Below, in pieces: positions 47,081 to 56,986 of a stretch of DNA of 64,000 bases. The DNA is from CAWJJM01 sp963843275 (GTDB lineage: Bacteria; Acidobacteriota; Thermoanaerobaculia; Multivoradales; JBCCEF01): NCBI GenBank assembly GCA_963843275.1, contig CAWJJM010000010.1, positions 186,001-250,000 on the forward strand, read 5' to 3'. Numbering within the stretch: position 1 is the stretch's first letter; each line of letters starts with the position of its first letter. A program made the position numbers and the translations under genes. Below the pieces are notes generated by a model, which saw only the letters and a list, made by a program, of their open reading frames with translations, searched no databases and was not told the DNA's origin.

Positions 47081-48494
47081 CGTCGAAGTCCTGGTAGTCG
47101 AGCTTGAGGACGATCCGGTCGACGGGCTGGAACGCCAGCCCGACGGTCAGGATCTCGAGGTCGTTGGCGGGGTCGGCGGCGTAGCCGGCGGGCACCGCGG
47201 CCTGGGTGTCCACCCACTCCCAGCGGGCGTAGGGGGTCAGCGAGCGCGCGCCGCGCCCGGCGAGGAGGTCGAACCCCACCTCCAGGTAGCCGCCGGTCTG
47301 CACGCTGCCGATCGACTCGACGCCGGCGAGACCGAGCGCGCGGTCGAGCGCCGCGACCTCGTCGAGCTCGGCGCGGGCGACGAGCGCGCGCAGCCGGAGA
47401 CCGCTCCGTCGCCAGTCGAGGTGCGCCTCGCCGAGGGTGGTGCCGACGCGCAGCCGGCGCCCGTCGGTGACCAGGCCCTGGCCGGAGTCGCCGCGGAAGA
47501 GGGAGCCGCCGACGCGCAGCCCGGGGACCCCCGCCCAGTCGACCCGCCCCACCCAGGCGAGATCCCGGGCCGACGACTCGGCGCCCTCCTGACGACCGCC
47601 GCGCAGGCCCTCGTCGGCCGAGAAGCCCTCCGCCGACAGCCCCGCCAGCACGTAGGTCCGGTAGGAGAGTGCGCCGGCCTCCCCGAACAGCCCCAGACCG
47701 TTCTCGCGCCAGGTCGACGGCAGCAGCCGGCGCTCGACCTCGGGCCGGCGGGCCGTCAGCAGCACGGTCGGCTCGTGCAGCTCGTTGACCAGGCCCATCG
47801 GCACGAGCACCAGGCCCGCCCGCAGGTTCGCCTCGGGCCGCCAGAGGAAGTCGAGGTAGGCGAGCTCCACGGCGACCTCGCCCTCGTCCCCTTCGACCTT
47901 GGCGTGCTCGATCTCGATCTCCGAGTTGAAGACGAAGCGTTCGTCGAACCGGTAGCCGACGTACAGGACGAGCCGTTCGAGGTCGAGGGTCGAGCCGCCG
48001 TCGTCCCCGCCGGGGTCGCCGTCACCGCGGCCGGCGAGATCGTGGTAGACCAGCTCGCCGTACCCTCCGAGCGAGACGCCGCGCTCGGTCCGGTACACCT
48101 TGCTGGCGGCGGGCGCCAGCCCGTGCTCGACACGGTCGGCGCTCGCCGCGGAGGAGCCCAGCCGCAGGCGCTCGATCTCCTCGGCGAGCAGGTCGATGCG
48201 GCGCTCCAGCTCGGCGCCCTGCTCCGCCGCCGTCCCGCTGGGCGCGGCGGGCGGCGCGGTGCGCAGGGCCGTCAGCTCCCGGCGCAGCTCCGCGACCTCG
48301 CGCTCGAGTCGTTCCAGCCGTTCGCCGGTGGCCGCCGGCGCGGGTTCGTCCGCAGGATCGGTGGGTTCGTCAGCCGCTGCAGGAGCCGACGGCAGGCTGC
48401 ACACGAGCAGGACGAGCAGCGTCGCGGTCCATCGCGTCGCCCGCTGCCCCGCACCCGGGCGCCGCCCGCCCGGTCGGGATCGCAGATCGATCAT
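47025..48494 (-). CDS. outer-membrane porin-like beta-barrel with N-terminal coiled coil
   Basis: A 489-residue protein with a signal peptide (about 22-41, ATLLVLLVCSLPSAPAAA) and a periplasmic coiled coil (about 55-110, GERLERLEREVAELRRELTA). A barrel of alternating strands begins GVSLGGYGELVYHDL and includes LVLYVGYRFDERFVFNSEIE, ending in an aromatic terminal strand (VNAALGWSF), the usual insertion signal. This resembles phosphate-selective or OprP-type porins with an N-terminal coiled coil. Placement between apbE and the FMN-binding protein suggests it admits a substrate of the iron/redox module. The start overlaps the apbE reading frame by 125 bases. Confidence 0.78.
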   Translation of the reverse strand: MIDLRSRPGGRRPGAGQRATRWTATLLVLLVCSLPSAPAAADEPTDPADEPAPAATGERLERLEREVAELRRELTALRTAPPAAPSGTAAEQGAELERRIDLLAEEIERLRLGSSAASADRVEHGLAPAASKVYRTERGVSLGGYGELVYHDLAGRGDGDPGGDDGGSTLDLERLVLYVGYRFDERFVFNSEIEIEHAKVEGDEGEVAVELAYLDFLWRPEANLRAGLVLVPMGLVNELHEPTVLLTARRPEVERRLLPSTWRENGLGLFGEAGALSYRTYVLAGLSAEGFSADEGLRGGRQEGAESSARDLAWVGRVDWAGVPGLRVGGSLFRGDSGQGLVTDGRRLRVGTTLGEAHLDWRRSGLRLRALVARAELDEVAALDRALGLAGVESIGSVQTGGYLEVGFDLLAGRGARSLTPYARWEWVDTQAAVPAGYAADPANDLEILTVGLAFQPVDRIVLKLDYQDFDDAGGDARDRVNAALGWSF

Positions 48495-49782
48495 CTATAC
48501 TGCCCTCAGGGTCTTGCGCCGTCCTCGACGGCGCGGGGTCCGGCAGGGCGGCCGGTCCGTGCTCTTGGGGAAGAGGGACCGCCGCCCTGGTTTGTTCTCC
48601 GGCGGGCGGACCCGCCGGCGCCTCCTGGGAGAGGGTCGTACACGACTCGACCGCGGGTCCCCCCGGCACGGCGACGGCACGCTGCGCCAGGCCGGGGGTG
48701 GCGCGGGCGCGCAGACCGTCGCCCTCCGCTTCGAGCACCATCACCTCCACGCCGGGCGTCGCCGCCGCCCAGGCCAGCGCGCGCTGCGCACCGAGCACGT
48801 ACAGGCCGGTCGACAGGCAGTCGGCCCACAAGGGGTCGGCGGCCCACACGCTGAGGCTGCCGAAGTCCGGCACCAGACCGCCGCGGACCGGGTCGAGCAG
48901 GTGGGAGCGGGGGATGCCGGCGACCCGCACGCCACGCTCGCTGTTGCCCGAGGTCGCCAGCGAGCCGGCCTCCAGCGTCAGGACGACCGCCGGCCGATCG
49001 CGCCGGCGCGGGTCCGCCAGGGCCACACGCCGTGAACCCGGCCCGTAGAAGGCGACCTGGCCTCCGAAGTCGAGGTCGGCGCGCCGGATCCCCGGCGCCG
49101 TCCCGAGGGCGCCCAGAGCGTCTGCCAGGGCCGCTCCCTTGCCGAAACCGCCGGCGTCGAAGCTCAGCCCTCGGGTCGCGTCAGCAACGCCACGGCACCG
49201 TCCTGCGCGTGCCCTCAGCTCGACCCGCGAGAAGCCCGTCTCCCGGCGTGCCCGCCGCCGCTCCGCGGCGCTCGGCCGGCGCCCGCCGTGGCGCAGGCCC
49301 CAGGCCTCCGCGAGCGCCCCGACCGTGGGGTCGAAGGCGCCGCCGGTGGCCTGCCAGCAGCGCCGCGCCGCCGCCAGGTCCGCCGCCAGCGCGGCGCTCA
49401 ACGGCACCGCGACGCCGGCCGGAGCCCGCCCGAGGCGGGCGAGCTCGGCGTCCTCGCGCCAGGTGCTGAGCCGCGCCTCGGCGGATTCGACCGCCCGCAC
49501 CGCCCGTTCGCTGGCGGCGAGGGCGGCGGCGCGGTCGCGCCCGGCGACCTCGAGGTCGAGCAGGGTCCCCATGGCCGCCACCCTCCGCGCCACGACCGCA
49601 CCTTCGGGCCCGCGCGGCGGCGCCGGCCGGGAGACCGCGGCGGACGGCGCGACGGCAGAGCAGACCAGGCGGGGCACGGCGCCCTCGCTCCGCGCCGTGG
49701 GCGGCAGGGTCAGCGTCGCCAGACCTGCCAGCACCAGCCAGCGCCGGCGGCGGCGCGCGGCGCGCAGCGGCGCGGCGGCCAC
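48370..49782 (-). CDS. apbE: FAD:protein FMN transferase ApbE
   Basis: Exported enzyme that attaches FMN covalently to Thr in FMN-binding proteins. It has 470 residues. Signal segment (about 15-32) is followed by the ApbE domain (about 65-375). Motifs seen are AMGTLLDLEVAG, GAFDPTVGALAEAWG, LSFDAGGFGKGAALADAL and the active-site region SGNSERGVRVAGIPRSHLLDP, followed by WADCLSTGLYVLGAQ. The final ~90 residues are disordered Pro/Ala-rich sequence, mostly overlapping the porin start, and may not be functional. Its substrate is very likely the FMN-binding protein at 46433-47080. Confidence 0.9.
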   Translation of the reverse strand: MAAAPLRAARRRRRWLVLAGLATLTLPPTARSEGAVPRLVCSAVAPSAAVSRPAPPRGPEGAVVARRVAAMGTLLDLEVAGRDRAAALAASERAVRAVESAEARLSTWREDAELARLGRAPAGVAVPLSAALAADLAAARRCWQATGGAFDPTVGALAEAWGLRHGGRRPSAAERRRARRETGFSRVELRARAGRCRGVADATRGLSFDAGGFGKGAALADALGALGTAPGIRRADLDFGGQVAFYGPGSRRVALADPRRRDRPAVVLTLEAGSLATSGNSERGVRVAGIPRSHLLDPVRGGLVPDFGSLSVWAADPLWADCLSTGLYVLGAQRALAWAAATPGVEVMVLEAEGDGLRARATPGLAQRAVAVPGGPAVESCTTLSQEAPAGPPAGEQTRAAVPLPQEHGPAALPDPAPSRTAQDPEGSIDDRSAIPTGRAAPGCGAAGDAMDRDAARPARVQPAVGSCSG

Positions 49783-49787
49783 GGGGG

Positions 49788-50468
49788 TCAGCCCCTCGCC
49801 ACCGCCAGGCGCCGGTCGGAGGCCGGCACCTGGCGACCGTGATCGAGGCGGATCTCGCGGTCGGCACGAGCGGCCAGCGCTGCCGAGTGGGTCACCAGCA
49901 CCACCGTGTGGCCGCGCTCGCGGAGCTCGGCCAGCAGGTCGACCACCACCGCCTCGTTGGCGGCGTCGAGGTTGCCGGTGGGCTCGTCGGCGAGCAGCAG
50001 CGCCGGCTGGTTGATCAGGGCGCGGGCGATCGACACCCGCTGCTGCTCGCCCCCGGAGAGCTGGCTCGGCAGGTGGTCGAGCCGGTCGCCCAGGCCGACG
50101 CGCTCGAGCGCCGCCGCGGCCTCCGCCCGGTCGGCGACGCTGTGGACGTACTGGGCCAGCATGACGTTCTCGACCGCGGTCAGGTAGGGCATCAGGTGGA
50201 ACTGCTGGAAGACCAGCCCCACCCGGCGCTGACGGTAGCGCGCCAGCTCGCGGCGGCCCAGGCGGGTGATCTCGTCACCGTCCACGCGCACACGACCACC
50301 GGTCGGCCGGTCGAGCCCGGCCAGGATGTTGAGCAGGGTGGTCTTGCCGGAGCCCGAGGGCCCGGTCACCGCCACCCACTCGCCGCGCTCCAGGGTCAAC
50401 GACACCCCGGCCAGCGCCAGCACCTCGCCGAAGCGCCGGCTGAGCTCCTCGATCTCCACGAACCCCAT
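49788..50468 (-). CDS. ABC transporter ATP-binding protein (MacB/LolD type)
   Basis: Cytoplasmic ATPase of 226 residues serving the two permeases encoded just before it. Walker A GPSGSGKTTLLNIL (about 36-49), Q-loop VFQQFHLMPYLTAVEN, signature LSGGEQQRVSIARAL, Walker B LLLADEPTGNLD and switch His in VVLVTHS are all present. The class is that of MacB, LolD and FtsE, mechanotransmission transporters rather than classical importers. It is positioned 3 bases after the second permease and 5 before apbE. Confidence 0.92.
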   Translation of the reverse strand: MGFVEIEELSRRFGEVLALAGVSLTLERGEWVAVTGPSGSGKTTLLNILAGLDRPTGGRVRVDGDEITRLGRRELARYRQRRVGLVFQQFHLMPYLTAVENVMLAQYVHSVADRAEAAAALERVGLGDRLDHLPSQLSGGEQQRVSIARALINQPALLLADEPTGNLDAANEAVVVDLLAELRERGHTVVLVTHSAALAARADREIRLDHGRQVPASDRRLAVARG

Positions 50469-50471
50469 CGG

Positions 50472-51566
50472 CTACTCCCCTCGAAGCACCCGCGCCGGGT
50501 CGGTGCGTCCGACCCGCCGCAGGGCGGTCGTGATCGCCAGCCCGGCCACGGCCACCGCCGCCGCGGGCGCCGCCGCCAGCCCCCAGGCGGAGGACGCGCC
50601 GACGACACCGGGCCCCAGCACCCCGGCCGCCAGGTGACCGCCGGCGAGCTGCCCCATCGCCTCGCCGGCCAGTCCGGCGAGCAGCGCGGCGGCCAGGAAC
50701 TCGGCCGCGAACAGGCCCGCGACCCGCCGCCCGGACATCCCCAGTGCGAGCAGCAGGCCCGCCTCGACCCGCCGCTGGTCGACGAGCGCGGCGGTGGCCG
50801 CTCCCACCGAGATCAGCGCCAGCAGGCAGGCGACCACCGCCGCCGCGGCGAGCAGAAGGGTGATGCGGTGCACGAGCTCGCGCTCGGCGCGGGTCACCCG
50901 CAGCAACGGCCGCGCCTCGGCCCCCGGGACGGCGCGCTCGACGGCGGCCGCGACCGCGCCCAGCCGCTCGCGATCGGCGCGCACCTCGATCCGGTCGACG
51001 CCCGGCGACCCGCCCGCCGTGCCCGCAGCCAGCGGCAGCAGCACCGCGGCCACGGCCGCGCCGCCGTCCGACAGGGTGCCGGCGAGGGCGCCGGGGGGCA
51101 GCGCCGACGCCAGGCGCGGCGCCGCCTCGGCGCTCACCGCCACCTGGCCGGGTGCCGGCCAGCGCCCCTCCAGGCGCCAGGCCGGGTGCAGGTCGAGTAG
51201 CTCCGGCTCGACCGCCCAGACCGCCAGGTCAGCGGCGCGAGCGGCCGCGAGCAGCGGCCGCAGCTCCGGCGGCACCGCCGCGGGGTGCGACGTCACGTCG
51301 GCCACCGCGGCCGCGGCGGCGACGCCCGGCAGCCCGCGCACCGCGGCCGCCGCGGACGGCGGCAGGGCCGCCGGACCTCCCACCTGGGGGCGCACCGCGA
51401 GGTTGGGCCCGAAGGCGGCGAGCTGGTCGCCCAGGCCGGCGCGGGCCCGCGCGGCGAAGGCGGCGAGGGCGCCCACCGTGGCGGCCGCCACCAGCACCGC
51501 CACGCCCATCAACAGGAGCTGGCGGAAGCGGCGGCGCAGGCTGGCCGAGAGCAGGCGGAGGATCAC
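50472..51566 (-). CDS. ABC transporter permease, FtsX/MacB type (second of pair)
   Basis: A 364-residue permease. I chose the GTG at 51566 (VILRLLSASLRRRFRQLLLM) because it overlaps the upstream permease stop as GTGA. One N-terminal transmembrane helix (about 16-40), a large periplasmic MacB_PCD-like domain (about 45-235) and three C-terminal helices (FtsX domain, including LLALGMSGRRVAGLFAAEFL) give the type VII ABC topology. It is likely to dimerise with the product of the gene just upstream. Confidence 0.85.
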   Translation of the reverse strand: MILRLLSASLRRRFRQLLLMGVAVLVAAATVGALAAFAARARAGLGDQLAAFGPNLAVRPQVGGPAALPPSAAAAVRGLPGVAAAAAVADVTSHPAAVPPELRPLLAAARAADLAVWAVEPELLDLHPAWRLEGRWPAPGQVAVSAEAAPRLASALPPGALAGTLSDGGAAVAAVLLPLAAGTAGGSPGVDRIEVRADRERLGAVAAAVERAVPGAEARPLLRVTRAERELVHRITLLLAAAAVVACLLALISVGAATAALVDQRRVEAGLLLALGMSGRRVAGLFAAEFLAAALLAGLAGEAMGQLAGGHLAAGVLGPGVVGASSAWGLAAAPAAAVAVAGLAITTALRRVGRTDPARVLRGE

Positions 51567-52801
51567 GCCGTCGCCCTCCGCAGGGCGAGCGCCGGGCGCT
51601 CGGCGAAGAGCCGCACCACGGGCGCGGCGCCGCCGGCGAGGGCGATCGCGACCCCGGCGGCGACGGCGACCGGGAGCAGCACCGGCGACCACGGCACCGC
51701 GACGCCGAAGACGAGGCGGCCGAGGAGGACGCCGCCGGCCAGCCCGGCGGCGCCGCCCACCAGGCCGCCCGCCGTCCCCAGCAGGGCCGCCTCGACGAGG
51801 AAGAAGGCGGCGACGCGCCCGGTCTCCGCCCCCAGCGCCACCATCAACCCCGCCTCCAGGCGGCGCTCGAGCACCGTGGCGGTCATCACCGCCGTCACCC
51901 CGAGGGCGGCGCCGAGCAGCGACAGCGCGGCGACCGCCAGCAGCACGCCGCGCAGGCGCCCGAGGAGCTGCGCGGTGGCCCGGGTGACGCCGTGGACCAC
52001 CTCGGCGCGCGCGCCAGGGACCGCCTCGCCGATCTGGTGTGCCACCGACGAGGGGTAGGCCGTGCAGTACCAGAGGTCGTACTGCTCCTGGGTCATGGTC
52101 GCCGGATCGCGCCGGTTGCCGCTCTCCGGATTGGTCAGGGCGAACACCTCGGCGCGGGTCACCGGCCCACCGGGCACCGGGCCGTCCGCCGGCGGCCGAC
52201 CCGCCAGGCCCTCGACCACCGCCAGCGGCGCCCAGCCGCGCTCCTCCTCGTCGCCGCCGCTGGTCACCACCCCGACCACGGCGAGCTCCCGACGCCGCTC
52301 GCCCAGCTCCACCGTCACCCGCTCGCCGGCGGCCGACCCCAGCGCGGCCGCCAGCCGCCGCCCGAGGGCGATCTCGTCGGCGCCGTCGCGCGGCCAGCGG
52401 CCGGCGATCTCGAGCGTCGGGCGGACCCGGGGCAGGCCGGTGCGCCAACCGTCGCCGAGGTCGACGTCGAACCAGGTCCCGACCAGGGGGGCGACCTCGC
52501 CGGCCGCCGCGAAGCGCACCCGCAGCTCCAGGCCGGGCGCCAGCGCGACGACGTTGTTGCGCCAGAAGATGTGGCGCACCGCCGCCAGGCCTGCGGCGTC
52601 GAAGGTGTCGTGGCCGGCGGCGGGCAGCACCTCGAGGTTGGCCCCGTACGCGCCGAGCTCGGCCGCCATCCGGTCGCCGGAGGCGAGCAGGAGCTCGACG
52701 AGTGCGGTCGAGGCGAGCACGCCCACCGCGACCGCGACGGCGGCCAACAGCTTGCGGCGCCCGCCACGGCGCAGCGATTCGACGAGGAGACGCAGGAACA
52801 C
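51563..52801 (-). CDS. ABC transporter permease, FtsX/MacB type (first of pair)
   Basis: A 412-residue permease from the GTG at 52801 (VFLRLLVESLRRGGRRKLLA). N-terminal helix (about 20-42), extracytoplasmic domain (about 45-275) with the unusual Asp/Trp/Tyr-rich stretch MTQEQYDLWYCTAYP, and three C-terminal helices with LMVALGAETGRVAAFFLVEA. It begins 11 bases after the FTR1-DUF2318 stop. A pair of such permeases next to FTR1 and DUF2318 is known in the Campylobacter P19/Ftr1 iron locus. Confidence 0.85.
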   Translation of the reverse strand: MFLRLLVESLRRGGRRKLLAAVAVAVGVLASTALVELLLASGDRMAAELGAYGANLEVLPAAGHDTFDAAGLAAVRHIFWRNNVVALAPGLELRVRFAAAGEVAPLVGTWFDVDLGDGWRTGLPRVRPTLEIAGRWPRDGADEIALGRRLAAALGSAAGERVTVELGERRRELAVVGVVTSGGDEEERGWAPLAVVEGLAGRPPADGPVPGGPVTRAEVFALTNPESGNRRDPATMTQEQYDLWYCTAYPSSVAHQIGEAVPGARAEVVHGVTRATAQLLGRLRGVLLAVAALSLLGAALGVTAVMTATVLERRLEAGLMVALGAETGRVAAFFLVEAALLGTAGGLVGGAAGLAGGVLLGRLVFGVAVPWSPVLLPVAVAAGVAIALAGGAAPVVRLFAERPALALRRATA

Positions 52802-52812
52802 GAAGGCGCCGC

Positions 52813-54092
52813 CTACATCCGGTGGTGGCCGTGGTGGCCGGCGGCGGCCTTCTTCCCCGCCAGGTCGGCCGCCGCGATGCGGAGCTCGCCGCCGACGACC
52901 CGGGAGGCCAACGGGATCGGGTTGCACCCGCCCTCGTGCCCGATCGAGGCCGGGTAGATCACCGAGTGGCAGTTCAGGCAGGTGATCCCGCGGCCGTCCT
53001 GCACGTAGCCGGCGTCGCCGCAGATCAGGCAGGCGTCGAAGGTGGTGACCACCCGCCCGTCGGCGAGCCGCAGGACGAGGAAGCGCACGGGGCGGCCGTC
53101 CACCTCGGCGGCGAAGTGGTAGAGCTCGTCCTGCCGCAGGCCGGCCAGCGGCAGGTGCACGGCGCCGTCGGCGGCCACCGCCACCGGCACCGCCGGCGGC
53201 CGGGTGCTGGCCGGCTGCGCGTAGGTGAAGCCCACCGTCAGGACCACCAGGATCCCCAGTCCCAGGGCGCCGGCCGCCACCCGGGCGCGGCGCTGGCGCA
53301 GGGCGGCCGCCCGCGCCAGGCGGGCGTCCGCGGCGGAGGCCACGTCGTCGGCGCGGCGGCGGCGCGGCCGGGGATCCACAGCATCAGCAGCGGCAGCAGC
53401 AGGACGGCGGCGACGAAGAACAGCTCGTAGCGCACCAGCGGCCCGATGACCGCCATGCTGGTCTGGTTGGCCGGCACCCACTGCGCCTCGGACAGCTCGT
53501 GATAGCCGTTGAAGAGGAGCTGGACCACGAAGATCGCCAGGGCGATGCCGGTGATCCGGAAGAAGCGCGACAGGTCGACCCGCACGCTGCCGCGCACGAA
53601 GGCGACCCCGAAGACCGCCGCCGCCGCCGTCCCGGCCAGAGCGCCGAACAGAGCCATCACGCCGCTGGTGTTGAGCGACAGTGCCGACAGGAACAACGCC
53701 GTCTCGACCCCCTCGCGGAAGATCATCAGGAAGGTGAAGACGAAGAGCCCGCCGAGCGCCGCCCAGCGTCCTTCGCGGGAGACGATGCGTCCGAGCCGGC
53801 CGCGCATCTCCCCCGCGAGGCCGCGGGCGTGGCGCCACATCCAGAGGAGGAAGGAGGCGACCACGACGGCCGAGGCGAGGTAGAGGAGACCCTCGAACAC
53901 CTCCTCGTTGACCGCCACCCGGTAGAGCACCCAGGCGCCGGCGGCGCTCGCCGCCACCGCGGCGACCAGCCCGGCCCACACGGAGCCGAGCAGCTCGGTG
54001 CGGCCCTGCTTGCGCAGGAACGCGACGATGATCCCCACGACGAGGGCGGCTTCGATCCCTTCGCGAAGGGTCAGGACGAGGGCTTCCAACAT
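52813..54092 (-). CDS. FTR1-type iron permease fused to a DUF2318 domain (one frame break)
   Basis: Inner-membrane iron transporter. MLEALVLTLREGIEAALVVG begins the FTR1 part (about residues 1-255, seven helices) with both RExxE iron motifs, REGIE and REGVE (FLMIFREGVETALFLSAL). After the frame slip in a GCC-repeat near 53360 the sequence continues as a helix (ALGLGILVVLTVGF) and a DUF2318 domain with ACLICGD and ITCLNCHSVIYPASIGHEGG, i.e. two CxxC pairs and a His suited to metal or redox centres. The C-terminus is His-rich (GHHGHHRM). It starts four bases after the fur stop. The break is probably an error, since both halves are fully conserved. Confidence 0.88.
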
Positions 54093-54096
54093 GCTC

Positions 54097-54591
54097 TTAC
54101 CTCCCGGCCGCGCCGCTCCGGCCGCCGGCGGCCACGCGGGCGGCGGCCTCCGGCTCGGCCTCGGCACAGGCCGCGCACAGACTGGAGATCTGCAGGGTGT
54201 GGACGTCGGTGACGAAACCGTGGGCGCGGCAGATCTCCGTCTGCAGCGCTTCGATCCCGGGGCTCACGAACTCGACGACCCGGCCGCACTCGGCGCAGAC
54301 CAGGTGGTCGTGACGCTGGCCGCGGTGCACGTGCTCGTACAGGAAGCGGTTGCGGCCCAGCCGGTGCTTGTTCACCAGGCCGCACTCGACCAGCAGATCG
54401 AGGTTGCGGTACACGGTGGCGCGGGAGATCTTCATCCCCGCGCCGCGCAGTCCCGCCAGCAGGTCCTCGGCGTCGAGATGGCCGTGGCGGGAGAAGATCT
54501 CGTCGAACAGGACCAGCCGCTCGCGGGTCACCCGCATCCCCCGCCGCCGCAGGCAATCGACGAACTCCTGGCGTTCCCTGCGGTCGGTCAT
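54097..54591 (-). CDS. fur: ferric uptake regulator family repressor
   Basis: Metal-responsive dimeric repressor of 164 residues, start at the ATG at 54591 (MTDRRERQEFVDCLRRRGMR). Winged-helix DNA-binding domain (about 10-85) with ISRATVYRNLDLLVECGLV; metal-site region HRGQRHDHLVCAECGRVVEF; two CxxC zinc pairs (CAECG, CAACA). Fur, Zur and PerR are hard to tell apart by eye; the neighbouring FTR1 argues for iron. The last 20 residues are Ala/Gly-rich. A Fur-type inverted repeat precedes the gene, so it probably represses itself and the downstream operon. Confidence 0.88.
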   Translation of the reverse strand: MTDRRERQEFVDCLRRRGMRVTRERLVLFDEIFSRHGHLDAEDLLAGLRGAGMKISRATVYRNLDLLVECGLVNKHRLGRNRFLYEHVHRGQRHDHLVCAECGRVVEFVSPGIEALQTEICRAHGFVTDVHTLQISSLCAACAEAEPEAAARVAAGGRSGAAGR

Positions 54592-54624
54592 CGTGGGTCG
54601 TTCGGCTGGGCGTCGAGGTCGTTT

Positions 54625-54641
54625 TTGAGACGAATTCTCAA
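54625..54641. promoter_or_regulatory. Fur-type operator (inverted repeat)
   Basis: TTGAGA-CGAAT-TCTCAA is a perfect 6-bp inverted repeat around a 5-base centre in an AT-rich island. Its form (TGAGAnnnnnTCTCA) is like Fur/PerR-family operators in several phyla. It lies 34-50 bases upstream of the fur start codon and just downstream of the predicted transcription start, a position that would block transcription. Confidence 0.65.
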
Positions 54642-54653
54642 TAGCTCCAGGAC

Positions 54654-54683
54654 ATTCTGGACCGATCTGGTCCGGTTTGTCAA
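54654..54683 (-). promoter_or_regulatory. sigma70-like promoter of the fur-iron operon
   Basis: On the minus strand TTGACA (54683-54678) and CAGAAT (54659-54654) are separated by 18 bases. The predicted start would fall near 54647, so the inverted repeat at 54625-54641 sits immediately downstream. Confidence 0.5.
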
Positions 54684-54843
54684 CAACCCGAGCCGCGGCC
54701 TCGCGACGGGGGCGGGAACGTGCAACGCCGGACGGGCGGACGACGTATGAAGGGGGGGCGGCGGGAACGGAACCTGCAGCCGTCCTGTTGTGTACTAGGC
54801 CGCCGAGCGGCCGGAGACCACGACCTTGCGCGAGACCGACACG

Positions 54844-55203
54844 ATGTACCCACCGCTGCCCCAGGACGCCCAGCTCGGCGAGCTCGGCCGCCAGCTCCAG
54901 CCCCCCGCGCCGCCCGAGCCGGAGCGCGCCCCGGCGCCCCGGGTCGGGGTCTGGTGGCGGGTCGGCCTGCTCACCCTGGGGATCGTCCTGCTCGTGGTGG
55001 GGGTCGCCGGCCTGGTCCTGCCCGGCATCCAGGGCATCCTCACCATCGTCCTCGGCGTCGCCCTGCTGTCGATGGTGAGCACCACCGCCGACCGCTTCCT
55101 CCGCTGGTCCCTCTCCCCCTGGCCCCGCCTCCTCGAAAAAGTCGAGCGCCGCCGCGACCGCACCCGCAGCTGGCTCCACCACCGCAGCCGCAGCGACACC
55201 TGA
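54844..55203 (+). CDS. small membrane protein, PGPGW-like
   Basis: A 119-residue protein from the ATG at 54844 (MYPPLPQDAQLGELG). A Pro-rich N-terminus (to about 35) is followed by two transmembrane helices, VGLLTLGIVLLVVGVAGLVL and ILTIVLGVALLSMV, joined by a short PGIQG turn, then a basic helix (RLLEKVERRRDRTRSWL). The two-helix hairpin with a Pro-Gly turn resembles PGPGW/DUF454-type proteins of unknown function. It is divergent from fur and could share its operator region. Confidence 0.65.
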   Translation: MYPPLPQDAQLGELGRQLQPPAPPEPERAPAPRVGVWWRVGLLTLGIVLLVVGVAGLVLPGIQGILTIVLGVALLSMVSTTADRFLRWSLSPWPRLLEKVERRRDRTRSWLHHRSRSDT

Positions 55204-55237
55204 CCGCCCCCCTGGTCCGATCCGCGCCTCAGCCTCC

Positions 55238-55333
55238 CGGCCGAGAGCGGGCGCAGCCCGCGCGAGGCGCCGAGAGGCGCGAGCGCAGCGAGAGCCGCCC
55301 CTCGGCCGAGAGCGGGCGCAGCCCGCGCGAGGC
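55238..55333. repeat. 31-bp direct repeat, two copies
   Basis: An identical 31-base unit starting CGGCCGAGAGCGGGCGCAGC occurs at 55238-55268 and again at 55303-55333, each followed by a variant of GCGAGCGCAGCGA. The gap between the small membrane protein and gltA (55204-55504) contains no credible gene; its open frames are Arg-rich shadows. It looks like non-coding repetitive DNA. Confidence 0.7.
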
Positions 55334-55430
55334 CCCCGGGGCGAGCGCAGCGACGCCCCGCCCGGTGATCGAAGGCACCCTCGCGGTGGAGGCGGGGGTG
55401 GCTGCAAGGAGCGCGAGCGAGGCCGACTGA

Positions 55431-55448
55431 GGCGTACACCAGTACGCC
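55431..55448. repeat. short palindromic element downstream of gltA
   Basis: GGCGTAC-ACCA-GTACGCC is a perfect 7-bp stem with a four-base loop, 57 bases beyond the gltA stop and in the repeat-rich gap. It could be a REP-like palindrome or serve as the end of the gltA transcript; there is no T-run. Confidence 0.5.
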
Positions 55449-55504
55449 GCAGGGAGGCCGACCGAGCAGCGACGCCGCAGACGCCCCCGCATCCGCCGCG
55501 AGGG

Positions 55505-56782
<1,278 letters not shown>

Positions 56783-56986
56783 GGAATCTCCAGGGAGCTG
56801 CAAACGGCAGATGAGGCGCCGCCGGGGGGGCGACGACCGCGAGACGGCGCCGCGATCATAGCAGGGGTCCGGCGGCCGCCGGCCGCGCGGCCCCCCACCC
56901 CGGCTGCGGTGCAAGTCTGCGACCAGCGGGCGCTTCCGCCGGCAGGGCGCGAGGCACCGCCAGCGGTTTGCTAAGCTGCTGCGCCC

